NCBI GenBank assembly: GCA_024637195.1
Contig: JAGXFN010000015.1
Location: 62,001 to 126,000 of the forward strand
Length of the DNA: 64,000 nucleotides
Origin: Arcobacter sp.
Lineage (GTDB): Bacteria > Campylobacterota > Campylobacteria > Campylobacterales > Sulfurimonadaceae
Reading direction: 5' to 3'
Part shown: positions 42,622-51,660 of the stretch, one piece after another
How the letters are laid out: every line of letters begins with the position of its first letter
Numbering within the stretch: the first letter of the stretch is position 1
Translations under genes and position numbers: made by a program
The notes under the pieces: model-generated
What the model was told of the DNA's origin: nothing
The model's database searches: none
What the model saw: the letters and a program-made list of their open reading frames with translations, nothing else

Positions 42622-43203
42622 GTGGAGGTTGATTTCAAACTAAGCGGGTTGGATCGGTTGGTATTGGCACTGGATGCTAAGCTCACGAAGAAAGTGGTGA
42701 ACCGCACACTCAACAATCTGATCGACCGGGGTACCACTGCAGGAAAAAAGAAAGTCAGAGAGAAATACAATATCAAAGCAAAAAACCTTGGGAGATATAT
42801 TAAGGGCAAGAAGTCAAATCCAAACAGTCTCGAGGCATCCATCAGTGTCAATACTAGGACCGTATCCCTTTTTAACTTTATCAACGCTGGCAATATTAAA
42901 AGCAAACTGGGGGCGACTAGGAGAGGCAGAACCCCAGTCAAGGTAAAGATCATACGAACGGCAGGGGCTCACAAACTTAGTCATGCGTTCGTTATGATTG
43001 GAAAAGGTGGGAACATTGGTATCTTTGAGAATGTGCGCGGGGTTAAAACAAGCTCCGGCAAGAATAAAATCAAGCGACTAAATACGGTCGGACCGAGCAA
43101 GATGTTTGAGTCCGAAGGGGTGCCGATAATGCAGAAATATATCGATGATAACGCCGCCCGTATCTTCAAGCAGAACTTCAATTTTTATATAAGGAGCAAG
43201 TGA
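42622..43203 (+). CDS. Minor tail protein Z-like (GPZ family)
   Basis: The product is 193 residues, basic. KVVNRTLNNLIDRGTTAGKK followed by VREKYNIKAKNL is the typical opening of prophage minor tail protein Z, and the C-terminus MQKYIDDNAARIFKQNF fits too. In lambda, Z acts late in tail assembly. Here it is placed between replication and packaging genes, not among tail genes. It starts with GTG preceded by GGAG. Confidence 0.65.
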   Translation: MEVDFKLSGLDRLVLALDAKLTKKVVNRTLNNLIDRGTTAGKKKVREKYNIKAKNLGRYIKGKKSNPNSLEASISVNTRTVSLFNFINAGNIKSKLGATRRGRTPVKVKIIRTAGAHKLSHAFVMIGKGGNIGIFENVRGVKTSSGKNKIKRLNTVGPSKMFESEGVPIMQKYIDDNAARIFKQNFNFYIRSK

Positions 43204-43204
43204 G

Positions 43205-43351
43205 ATGATGCCCCAGCCAAATAAATGGGTCCTTCTAGAACAACCAACCAGACAAGGGGCTGCGACTCTCGAAAAGCGCGTAGTTTTGGGGTTTCAAACT
43301 CACTCAACTTTTTACGGGATACAAAAGTTGACTCAACAAATTCAAGCATGA
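43205..43351 (+). CDS. Small protein of unknown function (48 residues)
   Basis: The product starts MMPQPNKWVLLEQPTRQGAA; polar, no membrane segment. AGGAG lies eight bases before the ATG, and it fits tightly between the GPZ-like and terminase genes. No family is recognised. Confidence 0.5.
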   Translation: MMPQPNKWVLLEQPTRQGAATLEKRVVLGFQTHSTFYGIQKLTQQIQA

Positions 43352-43361
43352 AAGATAGATA

Positions 43362-44060
43362 ATGGAACACCTGATAACCGCTTCGGAATGCTGCAAGAAA
43401 CTTGGATCAGATCTTGGATATGTCTGCAAAAAAGACTACTTCTCAAAACTTGTATCTGAGGGTAAATTTACAACACACAAAAAACCGAACAGCCCAAAGA
43501 AGTGGTTTAAGTATGAAGAGGTCGAGGCGGTTGTTAAGACCTTCGCCCGGGTAGCCCAGGCGGAAGCGGCTCCTGTTATAGCACAAGAGAAGTCCGGGCT
43601 CTTTGGGCAGGTGGGCAAGTTCTCCTCTGTGGCAGACATGAGTAAAGAAGAGATCCAGGCTCGCTTTGAGGCGGAAGCTGCAGCACTCAGAGAAGCGAGG
43701 GAGCAGGCGGCAGCTGCAGGCGTTGACATAGCGAACCCGATCAACAAGGACGAAGAGGCAGAGGACGGCATAGAGTTCTTTGGCAAGACGCTCAATGGGG
43801 TCAAGATACAAAAAGAGTTCTGGCTCGGAAAAAAAGCAGAGATCGAATACAAGCGACAGATGAATGAGGTGGTCAGCATCGAGGAGGTGAACAGAAACGC
43901 CTTCGAGGTCGCCCGCCTTGTCCGTGACAGCCTGGGGGGAATGTCTGCGCGCTTGACTTCCATGCTGATCACTGAAGATGATCCTCACGTCATCCGCACG
44001 CTCATCGACGAGGAGGTGAACCGAACGCTCACTTCTGTAAGTGAGTCGATCTATGGTTAA
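43362..44060 (+). CDS. Terminase small subunit (Nu1-like)
   Basis: The product is 232 residues. The N-terminus (LITASECCKKLG) resembles the Nu1-type DNA-binding module, an Ala/Glu-rich coiled coil lies at about 105-130, and the C-terminal half (FWLGKKAEIEYKRQMNEVVS and EEVNRNAFEVARLVRDSLG) matches the DUF1441/terminase small subunit type. It would recognise the packaging site and bring the large subunit. The large-subunit gene starts inside its end. Confidence 0.75.
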   Translation: MEHLITASECCKKLGSDLGYVCKKDYFSKLVSEGKFTTHKKPNSPKKWFKYEEVEAVVKTFARVAQAEAAPVIAQEKSGLFGQVGKFSSVADMSKEEIQARFEAEAAALREAREQAAAAGVDIANPINKDEEAEDGIEFFGKTLNGVKIQKEFWLGKKAEIEYKRQMNEVVSIEEVNRNAFEVARLVRDSLGGMSARLTSMLITEDDPHVIRTLIDEEVNRTLTSVSESIYG

Positions 44061-45927
44061 TCCGTACATCGATGGTTTTGCGCGGGGACTAAAGCCTGAC
44101 CCTTATCTATTCATCGATGAGTGGGCTGACAGGTTTAGAAAGCTGCCAAAAGGTGCCAGTGCCGAAGCTGGGCAGTACCGAACTGACCGCATGCCCTACC
44201 TCCGCCCACTCATGCGCGCACTCAGCCCGCAAAGCAAGTTCCAGCAGATTAAAGCGATTAAGGGAACACAGCTCGGGTTTTCAGAAGCTGGGCTTAACGC
44301 CGCAATGTACTACATGGACATCGTGCCTACCTCACAGCTGACGATCTTGCCGACTGAGTCACTTACCAAGGGACACAGTACAAAGAAGCTCACGCCCTCT
44401 CTGCGTGACATGCCACACCTCGCCAACAAGATCAAGCCAGGCAAGACAAAGGATGACATCGGAGAACTCTTCGACAAGACATACGACGGCGGATCGCTCA
44501 AGCTCGCATGGTCTTTTTCCCCTGCAAACTTCCGCTCGCTGTCTTGCCGTTTTGTATCGATGGATGACGTGGACGGTTTCCCTCTAAACATAGAGGGGGA
44601 GGGGAGCCCGCTCGATCTTGGAAAAAAGAGAACAGACGCATTCGGCGTACTTCGAAAGATCTACATCAACTCAACACCTACCAAAGAGGGCGAGTCAAAT
44701 ATTGAAGAGGAGTTCGCGGACAGCGATCAGCGGCACTATTACATGCCATGTCCGTCCTGCACGCCCAGAGAGATCGAACTACAGACCCGCGAAAACATGG
44801 TCCTCTTCGAAAAAGACAACTTCGTTTTTGACTATGACAAAGAGACTTACACGCTGCTTGGGGATGTGCAGTTTTGCTGTCCTCACTGCGGCACACTGAC
44901 GCCAGAAAGCAAAAAGACATGGATGATGAGCGCCGCGTCCGGTGCGCGTGATATCCCTCATAATGAGGGCCATATTCATTTCGGAATACGCGTGCCTTCT
45001 TACTACTCTCCGGTCGGGTTTTTGAGCTGGAACGACATCTTTCGCGAGATGCTTTCGGCAAAGAAGCTGATGAAAACAGGTGACAATCGAAAGATGAAAA
45101 CCTGGGTTAACACCCGCGACGCAAAAGTGTGGGAAGAGCAGTCAACGTCAGTCAATGTCGACAACCTCCCAGCCCGAAAAGAGGAGTACGGTGCAGAAGT
45201 CCCGGAAGGAGTCCTCGTGCTCTCCGCAGGCGTGGATACACAAGATGACCGTTTTGAAGTTGAAACAGTTGGCTATGGCAAAGACGGCGAGACGTGGAGC
45301 ATTGACTATGAGATCATCAACGGCGATCCGAACACGCCTGAAGCGCGTGCGGCTTTGGCCGCGTATCTGAACAAAACATTTGTCTGCCATGACGGCGCAA
45401 CAATGAAGATATATGCAAAAGGAGTCGACACTGGAGGACACAGACAAAAAGCCGTCTATGCGTTTTGCAAACCCCGCTTTGTGCAGCGCGTTTATGCGCT
45501 CAAGGGATCGAGCACGGTGAACGCTCCGTTTATAAACAAGCGTGCAAGCAAGAACAAAAAAACTGGAACAAATTTATTTTTGATAGGAGTAAACGTAGGT
45601 AAAGATGAGATATATGCAAACTTGGAGATCACAGAAGAGGGCCCGAACTACATGCATTTTCCAAATAAGCCAGCCTATAGCGACGAGTATTTCAAGCAGC
45701 TGACCGCGGAAAAGCGTGACAAAAAGACGGGTATATGGACGAAGAAGCGACATAGAAATGAGGCGGTTGACTGCCGAAACTATGCAAATGCATCCTTGCA
45801 GCTCGCAGGTATAGACGAGCAGGTTCTAAACATGGGCCGCCGTTTTGGAATAGTTTCGGCGGGAACGTCGACGGGAGTTATGAAAAAAAGCCAGGGCAGA
45901 AGAACATTATCAAGGGGATCAAGATGA
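44053..45927 (+). CDS. Terminase large subunit, GpA family
   Basis: The product is 624 residues of the lambda GpA type: packaging ATPase plus endonuclease. KAIKGTQLGFSEAGLNAAMY is the region corresponding to the Walker A-like motif, FRSLSCRFVSMDDVDGFP the Walker B region, CPSC...CPHCG a zinc-finger-like insertion, and LSAGVDTQDDRFEVE the nuclease domain opening. It fills the procapsid with DNA. I prefer ATG 44053, overlapping the Nu1-like stop by 8 bases, to GTG 44041. Confidence 0.92.
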   Translation: MVNPYIDGFARGLKPDPYLFIDEWADRFRKLPKGASAEAGQYRTDRMPYLRPLMRALSPQSKFQQIKAIKGTQLGFSEAGLNAAMYYMDIVPTSQLTILPTESLTKGHSTKKLTPSLRDMPHLANKIKPGKTKDDIGELFDKTYDGGSLKLAWSFSPANFRSLSCRFVSMDDVDGFPLNIEGEGSPLDLGKKRTDAFGVLRKIYINSTPTKEGESNIEEEFADSDQRHYYMPCPSCTPREIELQTRENMVLFEKDNFVFDYDKETYTLLGDVQFCCPHCGTLTPESKKTWMMSAASGARDIPHNEGHIHFGIRVPSYYSPVGFLSWNDIFREMLSAKKLMKTGDNRKMKTWVNTRDAKVWEEQSTSVNVDNLPARKEEYGAEVPEGVLVLSAGVDTQDDRFEVETVGYGKDGETWSIDYEIINGDPNTPEARAALAAYLNKTFVCHDGATMKIYAKGVDTGGHRQKAVYAFCKPRFVQRVYALKGSSTVNAPFINKRASKNKKTGTNLFLIGVNVGKDEIYANLEITEEGPNYMHFPNKPAYSDEYFKQLTAEKRDKKTGIWTKKRHRNEAVDCRNYANASLQLAGIDEQVLNMGRRFGIVSAGTSTGVMKKSQGRRTLSRGSR

Positions 45928-46109
45928 GCAAAGAATACAAGACGCTTCTAAGAGCAAAAGTTGATATAAATATCATGAATGTCATCGAAATTATCAAAAA
46001 CAACAAAAGCACCGAAGAAACCGGCGTGATCTTGAAGATGTTGCTTATGGAGAGCCCGACTTTTGCCCGAGAATATGAGAATACCCTGCGATTTTTAGGA
46101 AAAGTTTAA
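45924..46109 (+). CDS. Small hypothetical phage protein (61 residues)
   Basis: The product starts MSKEYKTLLRAKVDINIMNV; helical and soluble. It overlaps the terminase stop by 4 bases (ATGA) and ends just before an unusual non-coding gap. No family is recognised. Confidence 0.6.
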   Translation: MSKEYKTLLRAKVDINIMNVIEIIKNNKSTEETGVILKMLLMESPTFAREYENTLRFLGKV

Positions 46110-46219
46110 TATTTTTATGCGGTTTTGCCAGAACCCGCAGACAAAAATAGTGAGAATTTCCCCTCTTTTACCGTAAAAAATCAGTAAATTTACAAATTTT
46201 AAACAAATTTTTAACAGTC

Positions 46220-46252
46220 TTTTTTGAGTATTTTTAAACAAAACTCAAAAAA
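46220..46252 (+). repeat. A/T-tract hairpin
   Basis: TTTTTTGAGT and ACTCAAAAAA form a perfect 10-base stem around a 13-base loop. It could act as a bidirectional terminator. Confidence 0.5.
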
Positions 46253-46317
46253 ACAGCTTTTTTGCCCCCTTATTTGCGTATTCCGATAGTGCTAGCAAAA
46301 AAGAGGACTCTATGCAT

Positions 46318-46348
46318 AGACACCACTTTTGGTGTCTTTCTTTATTTT
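46318..46348 (+). terminator. Rho-independent terminator between terminase and head genes
   Basis: A 7-base stem (AGACACC / GGTGTCT) with an ACTTTT loop is followed by the T-rich run TTCTTTATTTT. It would end transcription from the packaging genes or attenuate entry into the head genes. Confidence 0.75.
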
Positions 46349-46394
46349 CTCGATTTTGCGAAACTTGCAGCACTTAAAATTTGGAGATGCGATT

Positions 46395-46631
46395 TTGGCA
46401 CAGACACTCGCTCAGCAACTAACAGAGATACAAGATTCACTGTCAGCAGCGCGCAAGGCCATATCTTACAAGCAGGGCGACAGGGAGCTCACGCGTTCAT
46501 ATAACCTGCTTCTCTCCGAAAAGAAACAAATCCTATCTCAGATTGCAATCCACGGCAGCGAATACATCGAAGGCCAGAACGTCCTTCCTGCAAGACGCGG
46601 GCCTGTCTTCAAAAAAGCAGTGTGGAAATGA
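46395..46631 (+). CDS. Head-tail joining protein, gpW-like
   Basis: The product is 78 residues. AQTLAQQLTEIQDSLSAARK followed by KQGDRELTRSYNLLLSEKK is the helix-hairpin-helix arrangement of lambda gpW, which closes the filled head below the portal. It starts with TTG, with GGAG eight bases upstream; the longer ATG-started frame would cross the terminator and is rejected. The stop overlaps the portal ATG (ATGA). Confidence 0.75.
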   Translation: MAQTLAQQLTEIQDSLSAARKAISYKQGDRELTRSYNLLLSEKKQILSQIAIHGSEYIEGQNVLPARRGPVFKKAVWK

Positions 46632-48184
46632 ACAAAAAACCGACTGTACACATGAACATTCTTGACCGTGCCATCATGGCCATCAGCCCAGAGCAGGGGA
46701 TTAAGCGCGTACAGTCAAAAATGAAATATCAGGCGCTTGCCTCGGGCGGCTACATCGGCGCAGACAGCTCCCGCCGTGCAATGCGCTCGGCCAACACCGT
46801 CGCCGGCTCTTCGGATACTGACGATCTCCCCTCTTTGAAAAACCTTCGCGCTATCAGCCGTGATCTCTACCGCAACGCCCCTATCGTTCGCGGTGCCATT
46901 GACACCATGCGTTTTAATATCGTCGGTGCCGGGCTCACTGTCCAGTCGCAGATAGATCACGAGTTTCTCGGGCTCTCACTAGAAGCCGCTCATGTCTGGG
47001 AAAACAAGGCTGAACGAATTTTTAAATTTTGGGCCGAGTCGGACAATGCAGACGTTGAGAGATCATCTAATTTTTACGAGTTGCAGACTATCGCACTCAT
47101 CGGCATGCTCACTAGCGGCGATATCTTCGCAGCACTGCCTTACATCTCGCGCAAAAACTCTTCCTTTTCACTTGCCGTCCAGCTCATCGAAGCGGACAGA
47201 TGCTGCAATCCGAACGGTAATATGGACTCTGCAGAAATAGCGGGCGGCATAGAATTTGACGCCCTTGGAACTCCAGAATTTTACCATTTCACAAAATCCC
47301 ACCCTGGCGGGAATGTTTACAAAAATGAATGGACAAAGGTGCCGGTCTTTGGAAAAAGCGGCCGCCGAAACATCATCCATCTTTTTGAGAAGTCACGCCC
47401 AGGACAGAAGCGCGGACTTTCCATTTTGGCACCGATCATCGAGCCGCTCAAGCAGCTTACCGACTACACCCACGCCGAACTCACCGCCGCGGTGGTCAGC
47501 GGTCTTTTTACTGTTTTTATCAAAACCGAAAGCGGAGAGATACCGATGGGCGTTGAAGAGAGCGGCATCACTAACGACACCGACGAGATCAACCTCGAAG
47601 CGGGCGCGGTCATAGGACTGCGCGAGGGAGAGTCTGTGGAGACGGCCAACCCAAATCGACCGAACACGGCTTTTGATCCGTTCACGCAGGCTATTTTGAA
47701 ACAGATCGGCGCGGCGCTTAACCTGCCTTTTGAAGTATTAATGAAGCATTTTAGCTCTTCATACTCCGCGTCCCGCGCGGCACTTCTCGAAGCGTGGAAA
47801 ATGTTTCGTACACGCCGCACCGTCTTCGCGCAGAAGTTTACTCAGCCGGTTTATGAAGCCCTGCTCACCGAAGCTGTATTACTGGGCTACCTAGACGCCC
47901 CAGGTTTCATCGAGGACCCCATGATCCGCCGAGCGTATTGCGGTGCTTCGTGGAACGGCCCGGCACAGGGTCAACTTAACCCGGTCCAAGAGACCAAGGC
48001 CGCAACAATGCGCGTAGAGGAAGGTTTTAGCACTCGCACAAAAGAGGCTGCCGAGATGAACGGAACCGACTTCGACCAGAACGCAAAACGCGCCGAGACA
48101 GAAACAGCACAGCTCCACGCTTCGGGGCTCGTGATCTTGAAAAACGCACTGGTCATCGACCAGGCAAAAGAAGGAAAACAATGA
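46628..48184 (+). CDS. Portal protein, lambda family
   Basis: The product is 518 residues. SRDLYRNAPIVRGAIDTMRFNIVG and SRRAMRSA-type segments, LIEADRC, IIHLFEKSRPGQKRGLSIL and LPFEVLMKHFSSSYSASRAAL are typical of lambda gpB portals. It forms the twelve-subunit channel for DNA. The C-terminus overlaps the protease gene by 4 bases. Confidence 0.92.
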   Translation: MNKKPTVHMNILDRAIMAISPEQGIKRVQSKMKYQALASGGYIGADSSRRAMRSANTVAGSSDTDDLPSLKNLRAISRDLYRNAPIVRGAIDTMRFNIVGAGLTVQSQIDHEFLGLSLEAAHVWENKAERIFKFWAESDNADVERSSNFYELQTIALIGMLTSGDIFAALPYISRKNSSFSLAVQLIEADRCCNPNGNMDSAEIAGGIEFDALGTPEFYHFTKSHPGGNVYKNEWTKVPVFGKSGRRNIIHLFEKSRPGQKRGLSILAPIIEPLKQLTDYTHAELTAAVVSGLFTVFIKTESGEIPMGVEESGITNDTDEINLEAGAVIGLREGESVETANPNRPNTAFDPFTQAILKQIGAALNLPFEVLMKHFSSSYSASRAALLEAWKMFRTRRTVFAQKFTQPVYEALLTEAVLLGYLDAPGFIEDPMIRRAYCGASWNGPAQGQLNPVQETKAATMRVEEGFSTRTKEAAEMNGTDFDQNAKRAETETAQLHASGLVILKNALVIDQAKEGKQ

Positions 48185-48975
48185 GCAGCATAATGCAGAC
48201 TCTCTCCAGTCAACCCTGGATGATGATGCCGGACAGACTCGAGCTGATGGCGCAGATATCAAAACGCGAGCACGAAGTCGAAGCACTTGCCGCGCGCATC
48301 GGAAAACCTCTTGACAACACGCGCACCGTCGAGACAAGAGGAAGTATCGCGATCATCCCGGTTATCGGCGGCATCTATCGCTACGCCAACATGTTCACCG
48401 AGATATGCGGCGACACTTCGACCCAGGTACTCGCCACCGACATCACCGCGGCACTTGAAAACCCGGCTATCTCTCACATCGTTCTCAAAGTCGACAGCCC
48501 TGGCGGTCAAGCCTCCGGCATAGCCGAACTGGCCGAACTGATCCGAAAAGCCAGCGCGACAAAACCTGTGATCGGCTATGTCGATGACCTTGCCGCTTCT
48601 GCCGGTTACTGGATTGTAAGTGCCTGTGACCACATCGCTGCCTCAAAAACAGCGATGGTCGGAAGCATCGGCGCAGTGTATTCTTTTCGTCTCTTTGACG
48701 ACGGCAGCGAGAAGATCGAGATCGTTTCGTCTGTAAGTCCGAAAAAGCGCCCCGACATCAAAGAGGATGCGGGGCGCACTCAGATTCAAGCCTGGGCGGA
48801 CAAGCTCGGCGAGATCTTTGTTGAAGATGTTGCTAAAAATAGAGGTGTCACCAGAGCCGAAGTAATGGAAAAGTTCGGACAAGGTGATCTGCTCATCGGC
48901 GACGACGCCTTAAAAGCCGGAATGGTCGATGAAATCACAACATTTGAGGCGCTTATTTCGGCGCTTCAATCTTAA
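48181..48975 (+). CDS. Capsid maturation protease, S49/SppA-like
   Basis: The product is 264 residues. The catalytic serine sits in DLAASAGYWIVSACD, VDSPGGQASG is the family motif, and a lysine at the conserved distance follows. This is the lambda gpC type protease that trims the head scaffold. In lambda, C and the scaffold Nu3 share a frame; here the scaffold-like protein is a separate downstream gene. Confidence 0.88.
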   Translation: MSSIMQTLSSQPWMMMPDRLELMAQISKREHEVEALAARIGKPLDNTRTVETRGSIAIIPVIGGIYRYANMFTEICGDTSTQVLATDITAALENPAISHIVLKVDSPGGQASGIAELAELIRKASATKPVIGYVDDLAASAGYWIVSACDHIAASKTAMVGSIGAVYSFRLFDDGSEKIEIVSSVSPKKRPDIKEDAGRTQIQAWADKLGEIFVEDVAKNRGVTRAEVMEKFGQGDLLIGDDALKAGMVDEITTFEALISALQS

Positions 48976-48989
48976 ATTAGGAGATAGAC

Positions 48990-49496
48990 ATGATGTACAA
49001 AGACACCGATATCACCGTCGTGATGATTCAGGAGAGTTTCCCTGACGTCGCTGCGAGTATTGTAGCGGCAGCCGCCGTTTCCCCTTCGATTTCAGCGGAG
49101 TCGCTGAGAGAGAGCCACCCCGACATCGTCGCCGCATTCATGAACGAAGGACGTTCTGAGGCGAGCATAGAGGTAGCGGCGGCAGTAGAAGCCGACAGAG
49201 AAAGGGTTTTGACGATTCAGGCTATGGCGCGCCCTGGATATGAGAACATTATCAGCGCAGCAGTTGCCGATTCCGGCACTACGCCCGACCAGGTGAAGAT
49301 CCAGCTCTTCGATGCGATGCAGGGCACGACCGCTTCGGCGCACGCCTTGCACAAAGAAGACGGAAAAGAGTTAGGCACAACGCTGGCGCAACTTAGCGGC
49401 GGGTCTGCGGAGGGCGGCGAAGAAGCCATCCCTGCAGACGTACAAGCGGAGGACTCCATGGAAGCCGCCGGCAAAAAAAGCAGAGGAGAAAAATAA
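48990..49496 (+). CDS. Probable head scaffold protein
   Basis: The product is 168 residues, Ala/Glu/Ser-rich and acidic, mostly helical with no folded-domain signature, as scaffolds often are. It lies between the protease and decoration genes, where lambda has Nu3. The role is inferred from position and composition. GGAG precedes the ATGATG start. Confidence 0.55.
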   Translation: MMYKDTDITVVMIQESFPDVAASIVAAAAVSPSISAESLRESHPDIVAAFMNEGRSEASIEVAAAVEADRERVLTIQAMARPGYENIISAAVADSGTTPDQVKIQLFDAMQGTTASAHALHKEDGKELGTTLAQLSGGSAEGGEEAIPADVQAEDSMEAAGKKSRGEK

Positions 49497-49856
49497 ATGT
49501 TAGTAGATACTTATGTACCGGACAATTTAATTGCCGGCGAGACATCACTGGTCACGGACGCCGTGACAGTAGCTTCGAGCGCAGCACTTAAGCGCGGCGC
49601 GGTTCTTGGACAGATCACCGTGGGCGGGAAGTTTCTTCTTTCGGCTTCGGCCGCTACAGATGGAAGCGAAACGCCTTATGCCGTCTTGGCAGAGGACTGT
49701 AATGCATCGGCCGGCGACGTTACGAGCGTAGCGGTTTATATCAAAGGTGAGTTTAACGCGAACGTGTTGAGCTTCGGAACAGGACACACGGCAGCGACAA
49801 CAAAAGCCGCACTTCGTGACGTCGGAATCTTAATCAAATCAGCAGTAGGAGCGTAA
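49497..49856 (+). CDS. Head decoration protein D
   Basis: The product is 119 residues. The opening YVPDNLIAGE, then TVASSAALKRGAVLG and YAVLAEDCNASAGD, match the lambda gpD family, trimers that stabilise the expanded capsid. It begins right after the scaffold stop codon. Confidence 0.88.
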   Translation: MLVDTYVPDNLIAGETSLVTDAVTVASSAALKRGAVLGQITVGGKFLLSASAATDGSETPYAVLAEDCNASAGDVTSVAVYIKGEFNANVLSFGTGHTAATTKAALRDVGILIKSAVGA

Positions 49857-49858
49857 TT

Positions 49859-50878
49859 ATGAGCATTTATTCAACTAAGGCAATGGCCAAAGCAATGCGC
49901 CAGGACAAGCCAGCCGGCACGTTCTTGATGGATCTTCTTTTTAGCAAGGTAGATCCAAAGATCGGCATGACGGTCACGATCGATATCATCAAGGGAAAAC
50001 GCCGGATGGCTCCTTTTCAGACGCCTCGCGTCGAGGGCGCACTGGTAGAAAAGCTTGGCCACTCTACCCGCGAATACACTCCGGCTTACATCAAGCCGAA
50101 GCAGGAGTTGACAGCATCCAGTGTTGTTGATGACCGCATCGCAGGTGACAACGAGTACTCCATGACATCTCCGCAAGAGCGCGAAGCTATCGCACTTGCT
50201 TCTCAGCTTAACGATCTTGAAAACATGATCATCCGCCGCGAAGAGTGGATGTGTGCGCAGCAGCTAGTAAATGGCTATGTTGATGTTATTGGAAAGGGTG
50301 TAAATTATCGCATCGATCTTGGTATGGAAGCTTCTCACAAGATCACGGTCAGCCCGGTCTGGTCTGAAGCGGCAACGGCAACACCAAAAGCAGACATCGG
50401 CGACGCGGTCAAGCTTATTTCCAAAGACGCCGGCATCTCTGCAAACGTTCTTTTGGGTAACAGCTCAACCATAGAAGAGATGCTAAGCACAACCGAAATG
50501 AAAGAGATGCTCAATACTCGACGTCTTGACCTCGGACTGATCGCACCTGAGCAGTTTGGCGAAAATGCTACTTACTACGGCGATATCGTTGTTCAAGGCA
50601 AGCGTTTGCAGGTCTGGTCTTATGATGAGTGGTTCGAAGACGAGAACGGCACAGAACAGCCGATGATCCCGAACGACAAGATCGTCGTCACGTCCACAAA
50701 CGCCGATTTCCGCCGCCATTACGGCGCTATCAAAGACAAAAAAGCAGGCTGGGCTTCGGTTCCTCGTTTCCCAAAAGTCTGGGATGTTGAAGATCCTTCT
50801 ATCACATGGATTATGGTCCAGTCCGCGCCGCTTCCTGCTGCCCACCAGATTGACGCTATCGTCGTTCTTTCGGTTTAA
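49859..50878 (+). CDS. Major capsid protein E
   Basis: The product is 339 residues of the lambda gpE family (HK97 fold). RMAPFQTPRVEGALVEKLGH, LNDLENMIIRREEWMCAQQL and the C-terminal PNDKIVVTSTNADFRRHYGA are characteristic. It builds the icosahedral shell. It starts two bases after gene D. Confidence 0.93.
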   Translation: MSIYSTKAMAKAMRQDKPAGTFLMDLLFSKVDPKIGMTVTIDIIKGKRRMAPFQTPRVEGALVEKLGHSTREYTPAYIKPKQELTASSVVDDRIAGDNEYSMTSPQEREAIALASQLNDLENMIIRREEWMCAQQLVNGYVDVIGKGVNYRIDLGMEASHKITVSPVWSEAATATPKADIGDAVKLISKDAGISANVLLGNSSTIEEMLSTTEMKEMLNTRRLDLGLIAPEQFGENATYYGDIVVQGKRLQVWSYDEWFEDENGTEQPMIPNDKIVVTSTNADFRRHYGAIKDKKAGWASVPRFPKVWDVEDPSITWIMVQSAPLPAAHQIDAIVVLSV

Positions 50879-50888
50879 GGAGTAGCTG

Positions 50889-51338
50889 ATGAAAAAAGGT
50901 GAAAAAATCATCACGGTAACTTCCGTAAAAATCGACGGCTCTCTTCGTCTGCCGGGCACCGTGCTCGAAGTCGGCAAAGAGATTGGTATCAAAGAAGCCA
51001 ATCGCTTTTTTGAAAACGATGCGGTCAAACACCACTTTGAAAACGAAGGAGATCAGGGCATGGACACAGCGCAGCTTGCCGGACTCGAAGATCTTTCGTC
51101 TTTGAAGGTCTCGGAATTAAAAAATGTGTGCGAGTACCTTGGACTCGAAGGTTTTTCGAGCATGAATAAGCCTGATCTTATTGTGCTGATCGAAGAGTCT
51201 CGCAAAGAAGAGGGATCGGCTTTTGACGATATGGACGAGGAAGAACTCCGCGCCCTGGCAGAAGAAGAGGGTCTCGACATCCCAGAAGACGCAACAACCG
51301 AAGCTATCCGTGCGATAGTAGAAGCGGCGTTCAACTAA
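50889..51338 (+). CDS. Head-associated protein with tandem SAP/Rho-N-like motifs
   Basis: The product is 149 residues. The first 50 form a small beta domain (ITVTSVKIDGSLRLPGTVLE). Then two helix-extended-helix motifs of SAP/Rho-N type follow (LSSLKVSELKNVCEYLGLEG and DMDEEELRALAEEEGLDIPE). Position after the capsid gene matches lambda FI, which helps packaging; the two motifs may bind DNA or terminase. The role is inferred. Confidence 0.55.
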   Translation: MKKGEKIITVTSVKIDGSLRLPGTVLEVGKEIGIKEANRFFENDAVKHHFENEGDQGMDTAQLAGLEDLSSLKVSELKNVCEYLGLEGFSSMNKPDLIVLIEESRKEEGSAFDDMDEEELRALAEEEGLDIPEDATTEAIRAIVEAAFN

Positions 51339-51339
51339 G

Positions 51340-51660
51340 ATGAACTTCAAAGAGCAGTGCCTGGCAGACCTGGACGCTGTGTTTTTCAATGATACCGAGT
51401 TCACCCTGCCGGCAACGCTCAATGGCGTAGGGCTGTCCGTATTTTTTGACTTGGACCGCGACGTCATGTTTTCGGGCAGCAGCGGGATGGATACAAATGT
51501 AGCCGCCGCAACGCCTACCGTCACCTGCAAACGCTCGGATGCTATAGCAGCTGAGTTTGGAGATACGGTCATAGTAAACAATATGACTTATTACATCATC
51601 GACATCGATCCGCCAAACGACGGGACGGTCAAGATTTATCTTAGTGAGGACCAGCCATGA
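51340..51660 (+). CDS. Head-tail joining protein (FII-like)
   Basis: The product is 106 residues. The end (GDTVIVNNMTYYIIDIDPPN, then DGTVKIYLSED) is the pattern of head-tail joining proteins, which carry a small beta barrel. It occupies the lambda FII position and starts one base after the previous stop. Confidence 0.6.
   Translation: MNFKEQCLADLDAVFFNDTEFTLPATLNGVGLSVFFDLDRDVMFSGSSGMDTNVAAATPTVTCKRSDAIAAEFGDTVIVNNMTYYIIDIDPPNDGTVKIYLSEDQP

Larger units (their letters stand above)
46110..46394 (+). other. AT-rich non-coding gap inside the packaging/head operon
   Basis: In 285 bases there is no convincing gene. Seen are A/T tracts, a hairpin at 46220-46252 and a terminator at 46318-46348. 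All other gaps in this part of the operon are below about 15 bases, so the stretch probably holds a regulatory signal or a small RNA. Confidence 0.55.

Noticed and set aside
43436-44069. Two antisense frames of 178 and 208 codons over the terminase small subunit
   Set aside because: They are mirror images of the Ala/Glu-rich coding strand, with no ribosome-binding site and no domain.
46262-46504. Frames starting before gpW (46262 and 46329)
   Set aside because: Both cross the terminator at 46318-46348; the gpW domain starts at 46395 behind a good ribosome-binding site.
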